From CAYYJR01 sp964472305 (GTDB lineage Bacteria > Armatimonadota > Hebobacteria > CAIYQO01), in contig CAYYJR010000002.1 in the NCBI GenBank assembly GCA_964472305.1, positions 62,001 through 126,000 on the forward strand: a stretch of 64,000 bases of DNA, in the 5' to 3' direction. The first letter of the stretch is position 1. Every line of letters begins with the position of its first letter. The notes beneath the pieces are model-generated. The model made no database searches. It worked only from the letters and a program-made list of their open reading frames with translations, and was not told the origin of the DNA. The translations under genes and the position numbers were made by a program. This document shows positions 59,744 to 64,000 of the stretch, one piece after another.

Positions 59744-61587
59744 GTTTTGCCGAGTTGCGAAGCCGGGCGACGGCGCAATGGGAGCAACTGAAACACCGCG
59801 AGCCGATTATTTGGGTTGGCGCCGCCACCTGCGGTTTGGCTGCCGGCGCCGGCGAAGTGATCGAAGCGATACGGGAAGAACTGGCGGCATACGGGCTGTC
59901 GGCGACGCTGGTGCCGGTCGGCTGCATCGGTCCCTGTTACCTGGAGCCGCTGGTGGATGTGGAAATGCCGGGAGGACCACGCGTGAGTTATGGCAGCGTG
60001 ACCCCCACGCTCGCCCGTGCCATCGTGCACGCCCACCTGGTGGATCACCATCCGTTGACCGCGCAGGCACTCGGAATCCTCGGGGAGGGCGAGATACCGG
60101 GCATTCCCCGTTTCTTCGATCTGCCAATGCTGCAACCACAAGTCCGAATCGTCACCCGCAACATGGGATTGCTGAATCCGCGGGAGATCGATCATTATCT
60201 TGCCGCGCGCGGATATGAAGGATTTTCCACGGCGCTGCGGATGACGCCGGAAGACGTGATCACCGAGGTAACCCGCTCCGGCTTGCGCGGTCGCGGGGGC
60301 GCCGGCTTCCCTACCGGACTCAAGTGGAAATTCGCGCGTGAGGCCGCCGGTTCACCGAAGTATCTCATCTGCAATGCGGATGAAGGCGATCCAGGCGCGT
60401 TTATGGATCGTTCGGTGCTGGAGGGTGATCCGCACTCCGTCCTTGAAGGCATGCTAATAGCCGCCTACGCGATTGGCGCCAGCCAGGGATTCATTTACGT
60501 CCGCTCCGAATATCCGTTGGCGATCGAATTGCTGAAGCGGGCTACCGGGCAAATGCGTGCCTGCGGATTGCTGGGCGAGCACATCCTCGGTTCCGACTTC
60601 TCCTTCGATCTTACGATCAAGGAAGGCGCCGGCGCCTTCGTCTGCGGAGAAGAAACCGCACTCATCGCCTCGCTGGAAGGCAAGCGCGGCATGCCGAAGT
60701 CGCGTCCGCCTTTCCCCGCCCAGGCGGGCTTGTGGGAAAAGCCGACCAATATCAACAATGTCGAAACCTTCGCCAACCTGCCGTCTATCCTGGTGCGTGG
60801 GGCGGACTGGTATGCCGGCCACGGCAGCGGCAGGAACACCGGCACGAAAACCTTCTCGCTCACCGGCAAGGTGAAGTGGAGTGGTCTGATCGAAGTGCCG
60901 CTGGGCACCACCCTGTCCGAGGTGATTGACATCATCGGTGGCGGCATACTCGACGACCGGCAACTCAAGGCCGTGCAGACCGGCGGACCTTCCGGTGGGT
61001 GTCTGCCCGCCGCGTTGACCAACCTGCCGATTGAATACGAATCGCTGGCCGCCGCCGGATCGATCATGGGATCAGGCGGTCTGGTGGTGCTGGATGACCG
61101 GACTTGCATCGTCGATCTCGCCCGTTATTTTCTGAAGTTCACTCAGAACGAATCGTGTGGCAAATGCACTCCCTGTCGCGCGGGCACCCGACAGATGCTG
61201 GATATTTTAGACACGCTGTGCGCCGGCCACGGCACTCCCGAGCACCTGGAGACGCTGATCGAACTGGCGCAAGCCGTCAAAGCTGGCTCGCTGTGCGGGC
61301 TGGGGCAAACCGCGCCTAACCCGGTGCTGACTACGTTGCAATATTTTCGTGCCGAGTATGACGCCCACGTGCTGGAGAAGAAATGTCCGGCGGGTGTCTG
61401 TAAGGCGCTGATCCAATATCACATTCTGACGGAACGCTGCACCGGATGTCAACGCTGCAAGCACGAGTGCCCCGTCGCGTGCATTACCGGCGAGAAAAAA
61501 GGTCCGCATGCGATCGAGCAGGCGGCTTGTATCAAGTGCGGCACCTGCCGGGATATCTGCGCGTTCAACGCCGTGGAGACTAACTGA
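59740..61587 (+). CDS. NuoF-like NAD(P)H-binding flavoprotein (formate-dehydrogenase-associated)
   Basis: This 615-residue protein has the same three-part layout as its paralogue at 44191: an N-terminal thioredoxin-like Cys domain (AATCGLAAG and GCIGPC), the NuoF core (GLRGRGGAGFPTGLKW, CNADEGDPGAFMDRS, GAGAFVCGEETALIASLEG, ESCGKCTPCRAG) and a C-terminal 2x[4Fe-4S] unit (CTGCQRCKHECP, CIKCGTCRDIC). Its stop overlaps the FdhA start by 1 nt (TGATG). It supplies the NAD(P)H site of a soluble formate dehydrogenase. Confidence 0.94.
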   Translation: MSFAELRSRATAQWEQLKHREPIIWVGAATCGLAAGAGEVIEAIREELAAYGLSATLVPVGCIGPCYLEPLVDVEMPGGPRVSYGSVTPTLARAIVHAHLVDHHPLTAQALGILGEGEIPGIPRFFDLPMLQPQVRIVTRNMGLLNPREIDHYLAARGYEGFSTALRMTPEDVITEVTRSGLRGRGGAGFPTGLKWKFAREAAGSPKYLICNADEGDPGAFMDRSVLEGDPHSVLEGMLIAAYAIGASQGFIYVRSEYPLAIELLKRATGQMRACGLLGEHILGSDFSFDLTIKEGAGAFVCGEETALIASLEGKRGMPKSRPPFPAQAGLWEKPTNINNVETFANLPSILVRGADWYAGHGSGRNTGTKTFSLTGKVKWSGLIEVPLGTTLSEVIDIIGGGILDDRQLKAVQTGGPSGGCLPAALTNLPIEYESLAAAGSIMGSGGLVVLDDRTCIVDLARYFLKFTQNESCGKCTPCRAGTRQMLDILDTLCAGHGTPEHLETLIELAQAVKAGSLCGLGQTAPNPVLTTLQYFRAEYDAHVLEKKCPAGVCKALIQYHILTERCTGCQRCKHECPVACITGEKKGPHAIEQAACIKCGTCRDICAFNAVETN

Positions 61588-64000
61588 TGAGTAGTGAACA
61601 GAAAATCGTGCTGACGATAGATGGTCTGTCCGTGACCGGCGCGCCGGGTGAAACCGTGCTGCATGTCGCCCGGCGTCATCACATCCATATTCCCACCTTG
61701 TGCCATCATGCCGACCTGGAGCCGTATGGCGGCTGCCGTATGTGCCTGGTGGAGATCACCGGGATGCGCGGCTTGATCACCGCGTGCACGATGGTCATCG
61801 CCGCGGGGATGGAGGTGCGCACGATTTCGCCGGCCATCGAGCAGGCGCGCCGCATCAGTCTGGAGTTGTTGCTGGCCGATCATCCGAACGAGTGCCTGAC
61901 CTGTGCGAAAAATCAGCAATGCGAACTGCAGGCGCTGGCTGCGGAATATGGTGTCGACCGTCAGCGTTTCCGTCGCACGCGTCCGGAATATGCGCCGGAC
62001 GAAAGCAATCCGTTCTTCCGTTACGATCCGAACAAGTGCATCCTCTGCAGCCGTTGCGTGCGCACCTGCGCGCAATTGCAGGGATTGGGCGCCATCGACC
62101 TGGTGCACCGCGGCATGCATACGGTGGTGGGATGCGTCAACGGCATGCCGATCGCGGAAAGCATTTGCGAATCCTGCGGCGAGTGCGTGGCGCACTGCCC
62201 CACCGGCGCGTTGGCCGATCGCCAGCGCATTCCCCCGTTGCGCAAGGTGAAGACAACCTGCACCTTCTGCGGCACCGGTTGTGGAGTGGTGCTGGGCGTG
62301 CGTGGCGGCGAGATCGTCTCGACCGCCGGCGACCGCACGAGCCAGGTCAATCGCGGTCGGCTGTGCGTGAAAGGCCGGTATGGCAACGGATTCGTGCATA
62401 GCCCGAAACGGCTGACCACCCCGCTGATCAAACGCAATGGGCAGTTCGAAGTCGCCGGTTGGGATGAAGCGCTGGATTTGATAGCCGGCAAATTCGCGCA
62501 ATATCGCGGCAGCGAGTGCGGGGTGATCGGATCCGCGCGGTGCACCAATGAAGAAAATTACCTGACGCAGAAATTTGCTCGTGCCGTGTTGCAGACCAAT
62601 AACGTAGACAACTGCGCGCGGCTGTGCCATGCGCCCACCGTCACCGGATTGTCGCGCGCATTCGGCACCAGCGGCGGGACCAACCCGCTGGCGGATGTCG
62701 AGAACACGCGGTGTCTCTTCGTCATTGGGTCCAACGCCACCGAGGCGCACCCGGTTGCCGGCTCGCTGATACGGCGGCTCGCGCGCAAAAAAATCCCGCT
62801 CATTGTCGCCGACCCGCGGCAGATCGATCTGGCGAAATATGCGGATATCTGGTTACCGCTGCGGCCCGGCACCGACGTCGCGTTGTTGATGGGCATCGCC
62901 CGCGTCATCGTCGATGAAGGATTGCACGACCCCGAGTTTCTTGCCACGCGCTGTGAGAACGTCGATGAATTCATGCAGGCGCTGCAGTCTTTCGACCTGG
63001 AGACCGTCGAGCAGATCACCGGAGTCGCGCGCGAGTTGATCGTGCGCGCCGCCCGGCTTTACGGCAACGCCCGGCCGGCCATTATCGCGTATTCACTCGG
63101 GATCACCGAGCACAGCCACGGCACGGATAACGTGCTGGCGCTGGCGAATCTGGCGTTGCTCACCGGCAACGTCGGCAAGCCGTCGGCGGGCGTAATGCCT
63201 ATGCGCGGACAGAATAACGTGCAGGGCGCTTGCGATATGGGCTGCATACCCAATGCCTTCCAGGGGTACCAATATGTGAATCAGCCCGCGGTGCGTGAGA
63301 AGTTTGCCGCGGCCTGGGGCACGCCGATGCCATCGGAACCCGGCTTAACCCTGGTCGAGCAATTCAACAATACGCTGGAAGGCGGCATCAAGGCGTATTA
63401 CATCATCGGCATCGATCCGGCCTATTCCGTGAGTGATGCCAACCGGGTTTGGGAAGCCTTACGACGCGCGGAATTCGTGGTCGTCCAGGATATTTTCCTC
63501 ACCGGCAGTGCGGAGTTCGCTGACGTGGTACTGCCCGCGGCAAGCTTCGCGGAAAAAGACGGCACTTTCACCAACCTGGAGCGACGGGTGCAGCGCGTAC
63601 GCAAGGCTATTGAACCGGTGGGCGACGCGCGTCCGGACTGGTGGATCACCTGCGAGCTGGCGCGCCGCATGGGTGGCCGGGGATTCGACTTCAACGATCC
63701 CGCGGAAGTGCTGGAAGAGATTGCCCGGCTGACCCCCTCCTTTGCCGGCCTTTCCTTTGCCCGTCTGGAACAAGGCGGAGTTCAATGGCCGTGTCCCACC
63801 CCGGATCACGCCGGTACGCCGCGGTTGCACGTGGAGCGGTTCAATACCGCCAGTGGGCTGGGGCACCTGACGCCGTTGGCGTATCGTCCGTCAGCGGAAC
63901 ACGCGGATGCGGAGTACCCTTTTATCTTGATGACCGGACGCAGCCTGTATCACTTTCACCTGGCGATGACCATTCACGTCGACGGATTAATGAAGTTGTA
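61587..64000 (+). CDS. fdhA: Formate dehydrogenase alpha subunit, Cys type, cut by the window end
   Basis: 804 codons are visible, with no stop before the window edge. The NuoG-like N-terminus carries a [2Fe-2S] domain (CHHADLEPYGGCRMC), the His-Cys3 cluster (HPNECLTCAKNQQC) and two [4Fe-4S] sets (CILCSRCVRTC, CESCGECVAHCP). The molybdopterin domain then starts with its own [4Fe-4S] site (CTFCGTGC...RLCVKG). The active-site residue is Cys347 (NCARLCHAPTV; TGC at 62625), not selenocysteine. The next His and the VGxNxTEAHP-like region (FVIGSNATEAHPV) are present. It reduces CO2 to formate or oxidises formate with NAD(P)(H) via the NuoEF subunits upstream, supplying the methyl branch. Confidence 0.94.
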   Translation, partial: MSSEQKIVLTIDGLSVTGAPGETVLHVARRHHIHIPTLCHHADLEPYGGCRMCLVEITGMRGLITACTMVIAAGMEVRTISPAIEQARRISLELLLADHPNECLTCAKNQQCELQALAAEYGVDRQRFRRTRPEYAPDESNPFFRYDPNKCILCSRCVRTCAQLQGLGAIDLVHRGMHTVVGCVNGMPIAESICESCGECVAHCPTGALADRQRIPPLRKVKTTCTFCGTGCGVVLGVRGGEIVSTAGDRTSQVNRGRLCVKGRYGNGFVHSPKRLTTPLIKRNGQFEVAGWDEALDLIAGKFAQYRGSECGVIGSARCTNEENYLTQKFARAVLQTNNVDNCARLCHAPTVTGLSRAFGTSGGTNPLADVENTRCLFVIGSNATEAHPVAGSLIRRLARKKIPLIVADPRQIDLAKYADIWLPLRPGTDVALLMGIARVIVDEGLHDPEFLATRCENVDEFMQALQSFDLETVEQITGVARELIVRAARLYGNARPAIIAYSLGITEHSHGTDNVLALANLALLTGNVGKPSAGVMPMRGQNNVQGACDMGCIPNAFQGYQYVNQPAVREKFAAAWGTPMPSEPGLTLVEQFNNTLEGGIKAYYIIGIDPAYSVSDANRVWEALRRAEFVVVQDIFLTGSAEFADVVLPAASFAEKDGTFTNLERRVQRVRKAIEPVGDARPDWWITCELARRMGGRGFDFNDPAEVLEEIARLTPSFAGLSFARLEQGGVQWPCPTPDHAGTPRLHVERFNTASGLGHLTPLAYRPSAEHADAEYPFILMTGRSLYHFHLAMTIHVDGLMKL

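Noticed and set aside
1..64000. tRNA, rRNA, CRISPR arrays, insertion sequences and selenocysteine elements
   Set aside because: I looked for T-loop-like sequences, regularly spaced repeats, transposase motifs and an in-frame TGA in fdhA and found none.

Overview
This is a GC-rich bacterial chromosome segment with no phage, IS, CRISPR, rRNA or tRNA sequence that I can see. The cell is probably diderm: it has an apolipoprotein N-acyltransferase (lnt), a lipobox lipoprotein, a heptosyltransferase-like GT9 enzyme and several secreted proteins of unknown family. Its central carbon metabolism is acetogen-like, or reverse-acetogen-like. The phylum cannot be fixed from this window. The receiver-only response regulator and the secreted hypotheticals remind me of Armatimonadota or Chloroflexota, but that is a guess.

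Left part (1 to about 30,960): housekeeping genes in short transcription units. On the minus strand are a truncated unknown gene, argF with a small membrane protein, and a HAAS-like protein. On the plus strand follow proB, an M16 peptidase pair (one active, one lacking the zinc motif), a small unknown, mnmE and a GT9 transferase. Then come a glyoxylate-reductase-like enzyme and lnt (minus), a lipoprotein and a secreted protein, a mutarotase/metallo-beta-lactamase-like fusion, an NlpC/P60 protein, a DUF72 protein, a secreted unknown and a two-domain acyltransferase-like protein (minus), mutS, a response regulator with a small membrane protein, a GH38 alpha-mannosidase and a heterodimeric ABC exporter. 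Many sigma70-like promoters (TTGnnn, 17-18 nt, TAnnnT) can be read by eye. Several place the predicted transcription start on the start codon itself, which implies leaderless mRNAs.

Middle part (30,960 to 40,420): accessory. It holds an FGE-sulfatase-domain protein behind a hairpin that would mask its Shine-Dalgarno sequence, two zinc-ribbon proteins and a remnant of a third, a DEAD-box helicase, ribosomal protein L25, a nitronate-monooxygenase-like enzyme with an apparent ATT start, a triple-PAS GGDEF protein, a two-helix DUF4405-like protein and a stretch of more than 1 kb with little coding signal.

Right part (40,423 to 64,000): a co-directional Wood-Ljungdahl locus with very short gaps. 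In order: cooC, CODH (cooS/acsA), a CooF-like ferredoxin, NuoE, NuoF and a NuoG-N-terminal-like iron-sulfur protein, acsB, acsC, the corrinoid-protein activator (RACo, DUF4445), a second cooC, acsD, acsE, DUF3786, an AAA_26/DRTGG protein, a small unknown, AMP-forming acetyl-CoA synthetase, a second NuoE and NuoF, and a cysteine-type formate dehydrogenase alpha subunit cut by the window end. CO2 is reduced to CO by CODH and condensed with a corrinoid-bound methyl group at ACS, while formate dehydrogenase feeds (or drains) the methyl branch. Each of the two redox enzymes sits beside its own NuoEF-type NAD(P)H module. AMP-forming acetyl-CoA synthetase is present instead of pta/ackA. The most unusual element is the CODH-CooF-NuoE-NuoF-truncated NuoG set, which looks like a dedicated NAD(P)H-linked (possibly bifurcating) electron module for CO dehydrogenase.
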